From Oscillospiraceae bacterium (GTDB lineage: Bacteria; Bacillota; Clostridia; Oscillospirales; Ruminococcaceae), in assembly GCA_009778065.1 (NCBI GenBank), contig WRKM01000023.1, forward strand, positions 1 through 49,238: a stretch of 49,238 nt of DNA, in the 5' to 3' direction. Both the position numbers and the translations under genes were made by a program. Each line of letters begins with the position of its first letter. Position 1 is the stretch's first letter. Below the pieces are notes generated by a model. The model searched no databases, was not told where the DNA came from, and saw only the letters and a program-made list of their open reading frames with translations. Of the stretch, positions 8,281-16,697 are shown piece after piece.

Positions 8281-8634
8281 AAGAACCTCTTTTATAATTT
8301 TAAATCTTTTTAATACAAGGTACGTTTTACCAATCTCCAGTTCATCGTAAACATAGCCCAGACAATGTACAAGATATTCCTTTTTGGATTCCCCATATTG
8401 TTTCATATAAACTACTATATAACGCTCTAAATCTCCCGATTCATGAACAAAATTACCGGATTTCGCTATCCATTTGTCGGTAATAGTTATTATTTTTTTT
8501 CTCCCCTTATAAAAAATTAATAATAAAAAATAAACTACCAACAAAAATAATATAATAAGAAATATATTACGTGCGATAACAAAACTGGTTGAATATATCG
8601 TATTTCCTGAAGTAAATTCTATTACATTATTCAT
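8263..8634 (-). CDS. Small single-pass membrane protein, immunity-like position
   Basis: 123 residues. One strong membrane helix near residues 20-43 (ARNIFLIILFLLVVYFLLLIF) follows a short external N-terminus, then a basic KGRKK stop-transfer and an 80-residue cytoplasmic domain rich in beta-type sequence. AAGGAG lies 6 nt before the ATG. I do not recognise a family. It is one of a series of small, AT-rich, membrane-anchored genes on the same strand downstream of the large VWA protein. In polymorphic toxin loci that position is taken by immunity or orphan-immunity genes, but this is inference from layout only. Confidence 0.6.
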   Translation of the reverse strand: MNNVIEFTSGNTIYSTSFVIARNIFLIILFLLVVYFLLLIFYKGRKKIITITDKWIAKSGNFVHESGDLERYIVVYMKQYGESKKEYLVHCLGYVYDELEIGKTYLVLKRFKIIKEVLEQMDL

Positions 8635-8689
8635 AGTGTACTCCTTTATTTTAATGGATAATTAATAGATGAGTTTGGCGCAGATGTCA

Positions 8690-9403
8690 TCAACTATGCT
8701 CAACATTCATAGTAAATTGCTCTTGAAATAATTGTGTAAAATCATCAAGTGAATTTATTTCAGGAAAAGTTCTATTATTTCGAGTATGTTTATCTTTGAA
8801 AATATTTACTATTAAATCAATATCTTCTAAATAAAAACGAATATTATAAGGGTTTAATCCGATTTGGAATACGTATATATAAATATCATATAAAATACTA
8901 TAATTTATATCATTATTTTCTTGTGTAGGCGTTTTATATATTGATATTCCGCAAGTATAATTCTTTTTTAAATCAAAAGCCAACTGGGGATTTTCAGATA
9001 ATTCATCGAATGAGAATTCATCTAAATTATTAGAATTAATATTTATGTAAACTCTTCTGTCACTACCAAAAATATCATACACATATTCTTTTAAGTCATT
9101 TGCTAAAATATATTCTGTTTTTTTCACCAAATAATTATCATAAAAATTATTATATTCAAAGCGTTTTGCAGAAACAAAAAACCAAAAATCTTCCGTCTCT
9201 GTTTCAACTCTAATGTGTACAGGATACGCCGAAATGAAATTCACAATTTGTAATTCTGTAGGTGTTATACCATATACATTGACTAAATACTTTTTTGCGT
9301 TTTTTATTATCATAGCACGCTCTCCGGGAAATCCGAATATCAGTCCATATATAATTCCCAAGAATAGAATTGATAAAAATAGAATTAAAATAGCTTTCTT
9401 CAT
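8690..9403 (-). CDS. Membrane-anchored protein of unknown function
   Basis: 237 residues from the ATG at 9403 (MKKAILILFLSILFLGII), chosen because AGGAG lies 4 nt upstream; the longer open frame to 9463 has no ribosome site. An N-terminal helix works as a signal anchor. The rest is a soluble, probably extracytoplasmic domain rich in Asn, Asp and Tyr. No catalytic motif stands out. A PepSY- or lipoprotein-like fold is possible but cannot be shown. Base composition is clearly more AT-rich than the exporter operon. It belongs to the small-gene string after the VWA protein. Confidence 0.6.
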   Translation of the reverse strand: MKKAILILFLSILFLGIIYGLIFGFPGERAMIIKNAKKYLVNVYGITPTELQIVNFISAYPVHIRVETETEDFWFFVSAKRFEYNNFYDNYLVKKTEYILANDLKEYVYDIFGSDRRVYININSNNLDEFSFDELSENPQLAFDLKKNYTCGISIYKTPTQENNDINYSILYDIYIYVFQIGLNPYNIRFYLEDIDLIVNIFKDKHTRNNRTFPEINSLDDFTQLFQEQFTMNVEHS

Positions 9404-9537
9404 GATTCTCCTACCCCTTTTTGATAATATAACTTGCCACCCCCACAACCAACCCCTTTTCATATGTTAGTCATGGGGGTTACAAGATTCAATATTAAAT
9501 TATACTTCTTAGACCTTTTCGTTTTCGATATTGAATA

Positions 9538-10050
9538 TTATTCAATCAAAGTACGATTACCCTCCTTGTCAATTTCATAAATCGTGATTTCCCAATATTG
9601 AACAGTAGGTTTAAATGTAATGAAATGAGGGCGTATAATGAAGTCAAAGGAGACCGAATATTTAGTGTCCGATGTTTCAACAAATCCAGCTGGTCCTCTT
9701 TTTACGCCATAATTTGTCATTTTTTCTTGGGAAGCACATTTGTAGTCAACATTATTGACATTAATGAAAAAAGGAATCATGGTTTCCGGATTTAAAGAGT
9801 AGAAATCTTCCATACTAATCAAGCGTTTATATCTTGAAGCAAGAGCATTGTAATCAAAGAAATTTAAATTATTGAAGCTTTCGCCATTAAGAAGAAGTGA
9901 ATCAGTTTTATACATCAACTCGCGATTCCATTCCCTACAAGCGTTTTCATATGAATGAAGAAACATAACAATCCAAAGTAAGATTAATATAATTATTAAT
10001 GGTATTGCTATTATAATTATAGTCTTACGTTTAATTTTTATTGACTTCAT
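9538..10050 (-). CDS. Membrane-anchored protein of unknown function
   Basis: 170 residues. A basic N-terminus and a long hydrophobic run (TIIIIAIPLIIILILLWIVM, residues 10-30) form a signal anchor; the remaining 140 residues should face outside. A GGAG element lies about 12 nt before the ATG, which is rather far. No motif is recognised. The overall plan, one N-terminal helix plus a 120-200 residue external domain, is the same as in the genes at 8690 and 10103, so these may be distant relatives or functionally equivalent parts of one locus. Confidence 0.55.
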   Translation of the reverse strand: MKSIKIKRKTIIIIAIPLIIILILLWIVMFLHSYENACREWNRELMYKTDSLLLNGESFNNLNFFDYNALASRYKRLISMEDFYSLNPETMIPFFINVNNVDYKCASQEKMTNYGVKRGPAGFVETSDTKYSVSFDFIIRPHFITFKPTVQYWEITIYEIDKEGNRTLIE

Positions 10051-10102
10051 TCTATAGTTTCTCCAATCACTTCAATTTCTTGTGTTTCAACATTATAAGA
10101 GA

Positions 10103-10576
10103 TTAAGTAAATGCTGTATAACAAAAATGCCAACCATTTTCAAAATTAATATTGTAAGAGCCGCGATAAAAATCAACGCTACTTCCGGTGTAGAATATTT
10201 CAATAACAACTTGATTCAATCTCTTAGGATTATAGGTAAACATAATAATATTATTTTGTTCAACGAACTCAAAATAATAAGTAATTCGGGTATAACCTAA
10301 ATCATTAAAAATATAATTAAAACAAGTGATTTCCTCATGACTTAGAACAAATTCAAAAATGTTATCCTTGCTAATAGAAATATCATAATCGAATTCGCTT
10401 TTTATAAAAAAATCTTTTATAGTAATAAATACTTGCTCGTTTTCATTAAATTTTTCTATTTCTTTGTCAATTAGTTTTTGAATATTAACACTTGTGATAA
10501 CTTTTATTATAAAAATTATTATTATCAGCGATATTAGTATTAATAAAAGTATCGATAAAAATTTCTTTTTTTTCAT
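10103..10576 (-). CDS. Membrane-anchored protein of unknown function
   Basis: 157 residues from the ATG at 10576 (MKKKKFLSILLLILISLIII), with GGAAGGGG about 6 nt upstream. Six codons before it there is an in-frame TTG that I reject because the ribosome site would then lie inside the gene. Residues 5-27 form one membrane helix and the rest is a small external domain. Very AT-rich. No family recognised. The upstream boundary is marked by the long hairpin at 10607-10642. Confidence 0.55.
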   Translation of the reverse strand: MKKKKFLSILLLILISLIIIIFIIKVITSVNIQKLIDKEIEKFNENEQVFITIKDFFIKSEFDYDISISKDNIFEFVLSHEEITCFNYIFNDLGYTRITYYFEFVEQNNIIMFTYNPKRLNQVVIEIFYTGSSVDFYRGSYNINFENGWHFCYTAFT

Positions 10577-10606
10577 ATATACCCCTTCCTTCAACTTAAG
10601 ATTTAT

Positions 10607-10642
10607 TAGTATATCTTCCTCTTATCAGAGGAAGATATACTA
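10607..10642. terminator. Perfect 16-bp hairpin between small genes
   Basis: TAGTATATCTTCCTCT (10607-10622) and AGAGGAAGATATACTA (10627-10642) pair completely around the 4-nt loop TATC. It lies between the gene scrap at 10652 and the gene at 10103. No T-run follows on either strand, so it may be an RNA-stability or recombination-related hairpin instead of a terminator. Confidence 0.5.
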
Positions 10643-10651
10643 TATATAAGC

Positions 10652-10792
10652 TTACCAAAATTCTTGCGGAAGGCGAATAGCCGGCGATAAAACTCTATTG
10701 TTATATTCAATATAGTATTGCCACTCATTCGTGCAAAATGCTTCAAGCATCATCTCAATATCATTAGAGTAAACCAAACCATTATTCCACAT
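10652..10792 (-). pseudogene. Short ORF or truncated gene after the CPCC gene
   Basis: Reading on the minus strand from the ATG at 10792 gives 46 residues (MWNNGLVYSNDIEMMLEAFC, then NEWQYYIEYNN and an LPQEFW ending). The same frame continues upstream without a stop until just behind the stop of the CPCC gene, giving GTFGVSGNI but no better start codon and no ribosome site. The amino-acid composition looks real, so I read it as the tail of a broken gene. Function unknown. Confidence 0.4.
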
Positions 10793-10827
10793 TATGTTTC
10801 CGGAAACACCAAACGTACCATAACTGA

Positions 10828-11082
10828 TTACTCGTTATTTTCAGGCAGTTCTTCTTCGCGTGGTGGGCGGCAATTCTTTTTAAAACGTTCTTCACAGCAC
10901 CCATAATTTTTGTAGTTCTTACGAGCTTCGTTAAGTGATAACATTCCGTTTGCCCCACCGCTTGGTTTATCCGGATAAACATGGGATGTCTCTTCATATT
11001 GCCAAGAGCAAATTTCGCAGATTTCAAAAAAAGCTTCGCCACAACTTGAAAATAGGTAGTATCCACAGCAAGTACATTTCAT
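10828..11082 (-). CDS. CPCC-type cysteine-rich small protein
   Basis: 84 residues of the Cys-rich CPCC family: the opening KCTCCGYYLF corresponds to the usual CPCCGY, followed by EICEICSWQYEE and NGMLSLNEARKNYKNYGCC, all in family order. The first motif has Thr in place of Pro. The paired Cys residues probably bind zinc. Small CPCC proteins are common beside polymorphic toxins and are often listed as possible immunity proteins; here the gene lies one gene downstream of a 1135-residue secreted protein, which fits. An overlapping 94-residue frame (10782-11066) is a shadow. Confidence 0.75.
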   Translation of the reverse strand: MKCTCCGYYLFSSCGEAFFEICEICSWQYEETSHVYPDKPSGGANGMLSLNEARKNYKNYGCCEERFKKNCRPPREEELPENNE

Positions 11083-11095
11083 AGTTGGACTTCAT

Positions 11096-11461
11096 TTAGG
11101 GCGTCCAATATTTTATTATGTTAATATTAATTAACCCACCGTTTTCGTCAAACTCCCATGTAACACCAATATAAGGAAAAACAAACTTACTATGAGACTT
11201 TATTGATTCGCCATCTTCTCTAACATTTAACCAATTTTCGCTATTTTTAAGAACTATGATAACTTCTTCTCTGCTCATTCCAAGAGGTGTAATTCTTAAT
11301 ATATCTCTTTCAATAAATTGGATTGGTTTTAGAAAAGGACACGTTGAATTTATTAAAATAACAGCAACGGAAACTATAACTAAAATAGTTGAAAAAATTA
11401 CTATTTTTGCGATACCTGTGCGGGCATCAATCTTCCTCGTGATTTTATTTTTCACAATCAT
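11096..11461 (-). CDS. Small membrane protein translationally coupled to the VWA protein gene
   Basis: 121 residues. The ATG overlaps the stop of the large upstream gene as ATGA (11461-11458), which means tight co-translation. Residues 18-36 (IAKIVIFSTILVIVSVAVI) form a membrane helix; the C-terminal 80 residues (LGMSREEVIIVLKNS, then YIGVTWEFDENGG) look like a small beta-rich external domain. The coupling makes it the best candidate for a dedicated partner or immunity protein of the large protein. The family is not recognised. Confidence 0.65.
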   Translation of the reverse strand: MIVKNKITRKIDARTGIAKIVIFSTILVIVSVAVILINSTCPFLKPIQFIERDILRITPLGMSREEVIIVLKNSENWLNVREDGESIKSHSKFVFPYIGVTWEFDENGGLININIIKYWTP

Positions 11462-14400
11462 TGTCCAAAAGCACTCCTATCAATAATAGTATTCCAACCC
11501 GAGAGTATACCAATTGGATTTGGATAAAACCCATTAGCATTCAAGATACCCCTCGCATATGAATTGCTGTTATAACCTTGAATAGGAACTATACCAATGA
11601 AGAATATACTACCTAAAGGATTGTAAGGGAAGCGAAAATAATTATGATTATTAAAATACTCAGAGGATTCAAATAAAGCTTCGGCAATCTTGGATTTTGT
11701 TCTTATCTGTTGCATTGACGTTTTAATATTGAGGTTCATGTCGGATTCTCGATTTACTGTTCCCTGTAAAAACGGACTACTATTTGAACCGAAGGATTCC
11801 CCCCCTAATGTTGCATATTTTATATCGTTCCAACGATTACTTGGAATATTTTTAAATCTTTCATCGGAATAGAACTCATGATTAGATGTTACAAATATAA
11901 TAACACTAGCGTGTCCTAAAACCGTCGGATTAACTTCTGCAAACGCCCTATGCTCACCTAAGAAAATCATTTCAGTAATGTTACGTGTACGCATAAACTC
12001 CGCGCCATCAATCGCACCCCAAATATCCCAAGCTATCGTTTTCTTAAAACTTTTATGTGAATATTGATAAGCCGTTTCACAGAATATGTTAAAATAATTA
12101 TCGGGAATTAAATAGTGAAATTCTGATTCGTATACATCGTTTAACATCTTATCTACAATTGCTGTATTATATTCGAGAAGTAAATCGGTAAGGGATAAAA
12201 GGGGGTTATTATAGTACTTCTCATCAAATTTATCTTGTAAATTCAGAATATATTCATCTAAATCAGACATATACTCATCCATTCCCAAAGGAATAAAATT
12301 ATTTCTTCGTAAAGGTTCAGGGTCTTTCGCACTGAATCCCCATTTATTTATATCATTACCATCCAACAACCCATCCCCGTCTGTATCAACATGACACGGA
12401 TTAGAATACATATAAATCCATACTTTATGCCAACCGTCCGGTTGCTCCCGGGACATTATTACTATTTCTTTCCCGTCATTCAAACCGTCACCATCTGAAT
12501 CTTTAATATTTTCGTCGTTCCACGAGAGTTTAACAGCCCCGTCATAGTCCCACAAAGCCCTGCCGTTTCCGTCACGTAGTTTTCCTTCATTTATAAGTTT
12601 TTCAAAATAATCAGGTATGCCATCTTTGTCTGTATCATGCTGTATATCTTCTACTGCTATTTTATCATAAATATTTGCTAAATCGCTTGCGCTTCTCGCG
12701 TTGTAATATTGACCGCCTGTGCTTTCTGCAATTAATCTCAACATGGCAGTGGGAACATTATTTCCAAGTCCGATAGTAAATATGGTAACGTCTTTCGATT
12801 TAGCTTGATTTATCAGAAATTCAAAATCTGCTTGGGTACGAGGACCGGTATTGTCAATACCATCGGTTAAAATAATAATGTACCTGCGTGCATCTCTTGA
12901 ATTAGCGTTAAACTGCGCTAACGCCGTTTCAAGCCCTCGATAATTTGACGTTGAACCGCCTGAATTATTAACTAAATTAATCGCATTATTTAAAGCTGTT
13001 TTATCTGATGTAAGACCTTGCCTTAAAGTAGCCGAAGCCGCAAATGTTACAACTGCCCCACGGTCATTATCGCCTAACTTTTCAACAAATCCTTTTGCCG
13101 CTGTCCGTCTGAGCATTTGGGGGTCATTTGATGACATACTTGATGTTGCGTCTATAGAAAAAACTATGTCTATCGGCTTATAAAGGTCTGTGTTTGGAAT
13201 TTTTGTTTCTTTATACCAATAATTTTCATGTACAGTTTTATCTAATACAATATAGTTTGAGAAATGTGTTACATTAACAGAAACCGTATTTCCTATTATT
13301 GTTTGATTAGGCAATAATTCTAAAAGCTGTATTTCCTCATTGAAATAATAAATTGCGGGTATAAAATCAGGGTCGTTAAACAATTCCTCATTCAGTTCAA
13401 ATGTTATCGTAGCTGATGAAAAGTCGCCCGTGACATCAAATTTAAACGCATTGTCAATAAATCCGGGTGTTTTATCGCTCAAGAAAACACCATCTTCGGG
13501 GACATAATTAATATCCAACCCCTCAATATCCTTTGCTTGTAAAAATATATCAAGCGTAACAGAAGCTACTCCATATGGTGTTTCCGCGGTTCTGACAATA
13601 GGAAAAATTCTCTCGCCGTCCGGAGTTATGCTGTCTGTTATGGGGTTATTAGGGTCAAGACCTAATTCGATTTCTAATCTATCACGTACACCGTCATCGT
13701 CTGTATCGGGGTTATTCGGGTCTGTGAAATATATGTAGATTTCTTCGCCGTCAGTTAGTCCGTCTCTGTCTGTGTCGGGATTAAAAGGGTCAGTACCGTA
13801 AAGATATTCTTCATAGTTTGTAAGCCCGTCACCGTCAAAGTCGTATTCGCCGTCAGAAAGCCCTTCGCCTGATGTATCGTACAAAAGCGGGTCTGTGCCG
13901 AGTGTAAATACTTCGTAACCATCGGGCAGTCCATCACCGTCTGTATCGGGGTTATTCGGGTCTGTCCCTAAAAATAACTCATATACATCGGGTAGCTCAT
14001 CGCCGTCAGTATCGCACAAGCAAATTTCTTCTTCGCAAATATCGCAAGGCTCAAGGTAAGCGCAGATACAGGATTTACTTCCTAAATCTTCGCAAATGTC
14101 ACAAAACTCATCACCACCGGGCGGCGTAGCTGAAACAACTATTTCCGTGAGCGAGAAGACGCTTATTGCCGCATCGGGAGCAGAAGCCGCATTAAAATTA
14201 AGCGTAACGCTCGAATTTGCGGGAATGTTTCCGTTATGCTGAAAGCCTGTTATACTATAATAGTATGTGCCTGTATTTTCAAGTATCGCGAAATCACCCG
14301 CGCTTGTTATGGCGAAATTGGCGTTGAAGCCGAGTTCCCAAGCCATTATGGGAGCGTTAGTCGTATTCGTAATCGTTATCAAGCCCGTGAACCCATCGCC

Positions 14401-14865
14401 CCAATCGGGGTTAGTCGTCAAGCTGACGGTATAGCCGTCTTCTTTTTCCACGCGGTAGTTACAGAGTGTGAAGCTGTCGGGCGTTCCTGTCACATTCATT
14501 AAGGTATAGCCGAAGCTCACAGACGCGCCGACCGCTATATCCGAGTTGTGCATTACGCTCTTTACTATGTTTTCATTGATTCCCCCTGTGGGGACAACTT
14601 CACCGTTCCATATACCGACAATGTTTCCGTGGGGTTCGTACTGTAAGCCCCAGTTGCGAATAGGGGTTGCCCCTGTGTTGGTGAGCGTGACCTGTACGTT
14701 TTCATTATCAGCCCAGCCGCCGTTTACGGCGTAGGTAACGCTGAAGCCGTCATAGCTGTAGGTCAGGGTCTGCGCGGATGCGTTGAGCGGCGCGGTTGTT
14801 GCTATACTTAACATTATAGCAAAACAAATGGTAAAGCTCAAGACTTTTTTGAGATTTCTTTTCAT
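11458..14865 (-). CDS. Large secreted CBM2 / thrombospondin type 3 / VWA protein with a possible effector C-terminus
   Basis: 1135 residues from the ATG at 14865 (MKRNLKKVLSFTICFA), with AGGA about 7 nt upstream. In order: a signal peptide ending near NASA; two CBM2-like beta domains (about 35-240); a Cys cluster (CDICEDLGSKSC, then CDICEEEICLCD); four or more calcium-binding repeats of the DTDGDGLPDG type (about 270-420); a beta linker; a VWA domain (about 580-760) with DATSS where DxSxS is usual (Thr for the first Ser) and TDGIDN; more DGDGLNDG repeats; and an unknown 250-residue C-terminus. That tail holds GHASVIIF and, later, YNSNSYARGILNANG, an order that resembles permuted papain-like or DUF3750-like folds with Ser where Cys is expected. 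Small genes follow directly, the first with a 4-bp overlap. The domains are clear; a toxic role is inferred. Confidence 0.85.
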   Translation of the reverse strand: MKRNLKKVLSFTICFAIMLSIATTAPLNASAQTLTYSYDGFSVTYAVNGGWADNENVQVTLTNTGATPIRNWGLQYEPHGNIVGIWNGEVVPTGGINENIVKSVMHNSDIAVGASVSFGYTLMNVTGTPDSFTLCNYRVEKEDGYTVSLTTNPDWGDGFTGLITITNTTNAPIMAWELGFNANFAITSAGDFAILENTGTYYYSITGFQHNGNIPANSSVTLNFNAASAPDAAISVFSLTEIVVSATPPGGDEFCDICEDLGSKSCICAYLEPCDICEEEICLCDTDGDELPDVYELFLGTDPNNPDTDGDGLPDGYEVFTLGTDPLLYDTSGEGLSDGEYDFDGDGLTNYEEYLYGTDPFNPDTDRDGLTDGEEIYIYFTDPNNPDTDDDGVRDRLEIELGLDPNNPITDSITPDGERIFPIVRTAETPYGVASVTLDIFLQAKDIEGLDINYVPEDGVFLSDKTPGFIDNAFKFDVTGDFSSATITFELNEELFNDPDFIPAIYYFNEEIQLLELLPNQTIIGNTVSVNVTHFSNYIVLDKTVHENYWYKETKIPNTDLYKPIDIVFSIDATSSMSSNDPQMLRRTAAKGFVEKLGDNDRGAVVTFAASATLRQGLTSDKTALNNAINLVNNSGGSTSNYRGLETALAQFNANSRDARRYIIILTDGIDNTGPRTQADFEFLINQAKSKDVTIFTIGLGNNVPTAMLRLIAESTGGQYYNARSASDLANIYDKIAVEDIQHDTDKDGIPDYFEKLINEGKLRDGNGRALWDYDGAVKLSWNDENIKDSDGDGLNDGKEIVIMSREQPDGWHKVWIYMYSNPCHVDTDGDGLLDGNDINKWGFSAKDPEPLRRNNFIPLGMDEYMSDLDEYILNLQDKFDEKYYNNPLLSLTDLLLEYNTAIVDKMLNDVYESEFHYLIPDNYFNIFCETAYQYSHKSFKKTIAWDIWGAIDGAEFMRTRNITEMIFLGEHRAFAEVNPTVLGHASVIIFVTSNHEFYSDERFKNIPSNRWNDIKYATLGGESFGSNSSPFLQGTVNRESDMNLNIKTSMQQIRTKSKIAEALFESSEYFNNHNYFRFPYNPLGSIFFIGIVPIQGYNSNSYARGILNANGFYPNPIGILSGWNTIIDRSAFGQ

Positions 14866-14982
14866 TACTACGTCCTTTCTCCCGTATGGGATGGCAAAAT
14901 GTCGCGGAAACCTAAATTTCACGCAGGGAATTAAAATTCGGATTAATATATTAGGGAAGGGTGGTTTTTGTTGGTTACTCTA

Positions 14983-15243
14983 TCAGTTTATTTGCTTAAT
15001 ATCGAACATTGTGGGTTCTCCGCCCGGCGGAACAAGAACAAAAACGTAAGCGTCGAATGGTTTAGCTTCCGGTACAACTACTTCCGCACTGCAGAAGAAG
15101 CGGTAAACGATTCCGTTAACTACTTTCGTGGCGTAAGCAAGCGGTTCATAAGAAACACCGCTGAGACTCTCTAACGCCTTGTCAAAAACTTTTTGCGCGT
15201 CGTCGCTCATAGCGACGGATTTTGTAAAACTTCCTAAAAACAT
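14983..15243 (-). CDS. Stefin/cystatin-like small cytoplasmic protein
   Basis: 86 residues, no signal peptide. The motif KVVNGIVYRFFC matches the QVVxG inhibitory loop of stefins (type 1 cystatins), and the helix before it (SDDAQKVFDKALESLSGV) and the later VFVLVPPGGEP strand fit the cystatin fold. Stefins inhibit papain-type cysteine proteases; related small proteins occur in gut Firmicutes and Bacteroidetes. GGAGGG lies 7 nt before the ATG. The conserved Gln of QVVxG is Lys here, so real inhibitory activity is uncertain. It stands alone between the VWA protein gene and the DUF5085-like gene. I see nothing in 14866-14982. Confidence 0.65.
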   Translation of the reverse strand: MFLGSFTKSVAMSDDAQKVFDKALESLSGVSYEPLAYATKVVNGIVYRFFCSAEVVVPEAKPFDAYVFVLVPPGGEPTMFDIKQIN

Positions 15244-15307
15244 AGTGAAGCCCTCCTTAAATTTTTGGCCACCCTTCCACTAACAGCGAAAATAATATGC
15301 CTTTTCT

Positions 15308-15334
15308 CGAGAAAGTTTTTCTCGGCATTTTTTT
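15308..15334 (+). terminator. Hairpin with T-run between two minus-strand genes
   Basis: CGAGAAA (15308-15314) and TTTCTCG (15318-15324) with a 3-nt loop, then GCA and seven T on the plus strand. An outer pairing ATGCC/GGCAT is also possible. No plus-strand gene ends here; it may act on the minus strand after the DUF5085-like gene. Confidence 0.4.
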
Positions 15335-15372
15335 ATATTTTTAACATCACTCCTTTCTACTGCAAGGCTTTT

Positions 15373-15849
15373 TTACAGAACATTCGTGTTTATTCCCACA
15401 TAGATGTCCGCGATTACGCTTTCGGGAGAATCCGCATACGCTTGGATATAAGAGAAATAGCATCCGGTGATGGGTTCAAGATTATTTTCATTTAAGTATT
15501 CGTCTAAAAGAAGCACGCCTTTCCTGATTTCGCATATATCGCCCTCATACCTCACTTTAACAGCGTTAAGAAGCTTAAACTGTGATTTATACTTATATTC
15601 GGCTGTACTTTCAGAATGTCTGTCAATAGGAACTAAGAGTTCTACTTCTATGACACCATCGTTAAATTCATTAAATTCGTTATTTTCCTTTTTTTCAGTT
15701 GATATAATCCGACCGCATATTTTATAGCCCGATACCTCTGTTTTTCGGCGGATTTGCTCTAATAACGCGCATATATCGTCTTTTCTTACCTTCGCTGTAT
15801 AAGAGAGGACGTTAGAATACATCAAAATTTGGTTTCTGAGAATGTACAT
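15373..15849 (-). CDS. DUF5085-like / GyrI-like ligand-binding-fold protein
   Basis: 158 residues without a membrane segment. The sequence opening (MYILRNQILMYSNVLSYTAK), the central ISTEKKENN and ELLVPIDR, and the closing YFSYIQAYADSPESVIADIY follow the pattern of DUF5085 proteins, which share the duplicated SHS2 fold of GyrI-type small-molecule binding domains. AGGAG lies 9-10 nt before the ATG. It is divergent from the LytTR regulator gene (80-bp gap), so both may be controlled from the shared upstream region. Function unknown; ligand binding is inferred from the fold. Confidence 0.55.
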   Translation of the reverse strand: MYILRNQILMYSNVLSYTAKVRKDDICALLEQIRRKTEVSGYKICGRIISTEKKENNEFNEFNDGVIEVELLVPIDRHSESTAEYKYKSQFKLLNAVKVRYEGDICEIRKGVLLLDEYLNENNLEPITGCYFSYIQAYADSPESVIADIYVGINTNVL

Positions 15850-15931
15850 AATAAAAATCTCCTTGCTTTTTTTGTAATATTATGGTAAAATTAATCATGA
15901 TTTAAGAGTTTACATATAAGGAGGACATTTG

Positions 15932-16642
15932 ATGCGTATTGCAATATGTGATGATGAAAATTATTGTTGCAGAGTATTAAGAGCTAAACTTGAGGCTTAT
16001 GCACAGAAAAGAGCGTTAATTTTCATTTATGATAATTTTTCGGACGGACGTAAGCTTTTAAAAAGTAATCTCTCCTACGACCTTATTTTCCTTGATTACA
16101 AGATGAGAGGCTTAAATGGTATCGATACTGCGAGAGAATTACGGAAAAGGAATGATAAAACCACTATCATCTTCTTGACCGGTATCTTTGATGCCGTCTA
16201 CGACAGCTTTGAAGTTAAGGCTTTTCGCTTTTTAAGCAAACCGATAAATGATGTAAGGCTGTGCAAGGCTCTTGACGACTTTTTAGCATCATTCAACGAC
16301 GGTGAGTGTTTATGCTTAACGGACTGCCCGAAAATCATCAAAGTCGAATATGACGATATTTTTTACATAGAAGCCAATGAGAAAAGCTGTACTATTCACA
16401 CCCTAAGCAAATCAATAAAATATCCTCATCTTTTATTGCAGGTTGAGAAATTGTTACCCCAAGACCGCTTTTTCAGATGTCATAAGTCTTTTATAGTGGG
16501 ATTTAAGCACGTTGTTTCTCTTGAACAGCGTACAATAACTCTTGGCAATGCAGTAACAGTCGACTTGAGCAGAAATAAAGTTATACCTTTTAAAAGCCTG
16601 TACATAGATTATTTAAGAAAGTATTCTTTTGAAAGGGTTTAG
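15932..16642 (+). CDS. LytTR-family response regulator (AgrA-like)
   Basis: 236 residues. Receiver domain 1-120 with the acidic pocket (AICDDEN), phospho-acceptor D55 (IFLDYKM), and the conserved Thr and Lys of switch regions (FLTGIF, FLSKPIND). A LytTR DNA-binding domain fills the C-terminal 100 residues (FYIEANEKSCTIHT, RCHKSFIVG). The start at 15932 has AAGGAGG 7 nt upstream; the TTG at 15929 is not used. The cognate kinase is probably the GHKL protein at 16840. AgrA-type regulators typically control peptide-signalled or bacteriocin genes. A palindromic hairpin follows the stop. Confidence 0.93.
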   Translation: MRIAICDDENYCCRVLRAKLEAYAQKRALIFIYDNFSDGRKLLKSNLSYDLIFLDYKMRGLNGIDTARELRKRNDKTTIIFLTGIFDAVYDSFEVKAFRFLSKPINDVRLCKALDDFLASFNDGECLCLTDCPKIIKVEYDDIFYIEANEKSCTIHTLSKSIKYPHLLLQVEKLLPQDRFFRCHKSFIVGFKHVVSLEQRTITLGNAVTVDLSRNKVIPFKSLYIDYLRKYSFERV

Positions 16643-16675
16643 GGTAGAAAGGCGCATATGCGCCTTTGCGTACCC
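16642..16675. terminator. Palindromic hairpin after the regulator gene
   Basis: AAAGGCGC and ATATGCGCCTTT form a 20-bp perfect palindrome (16648-16667), enclosed by GGGTA (16642-16646) and TACCC (16671-16675). No long T-run, so either a terminator or a LytTR/other dimer binding site. Confidence 0.5.
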
Positions 16676-16697
16676 TGTAATAACACCCGGTTTTTAT

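Noticed and set aside
8061-8297. 78-residue plus-strand ORF
   Set aside because: Starts inside a terminator hairpin, has no ribosome site, and lies antisense to the more protein-like minus-strand fragment at 8118-8280.
10782-11066. 94-residue minus-strand ORF
   Set aside because: Overlaps the CPCC gene in another frame; the CPCC frame has the recognisable Cys motifs.
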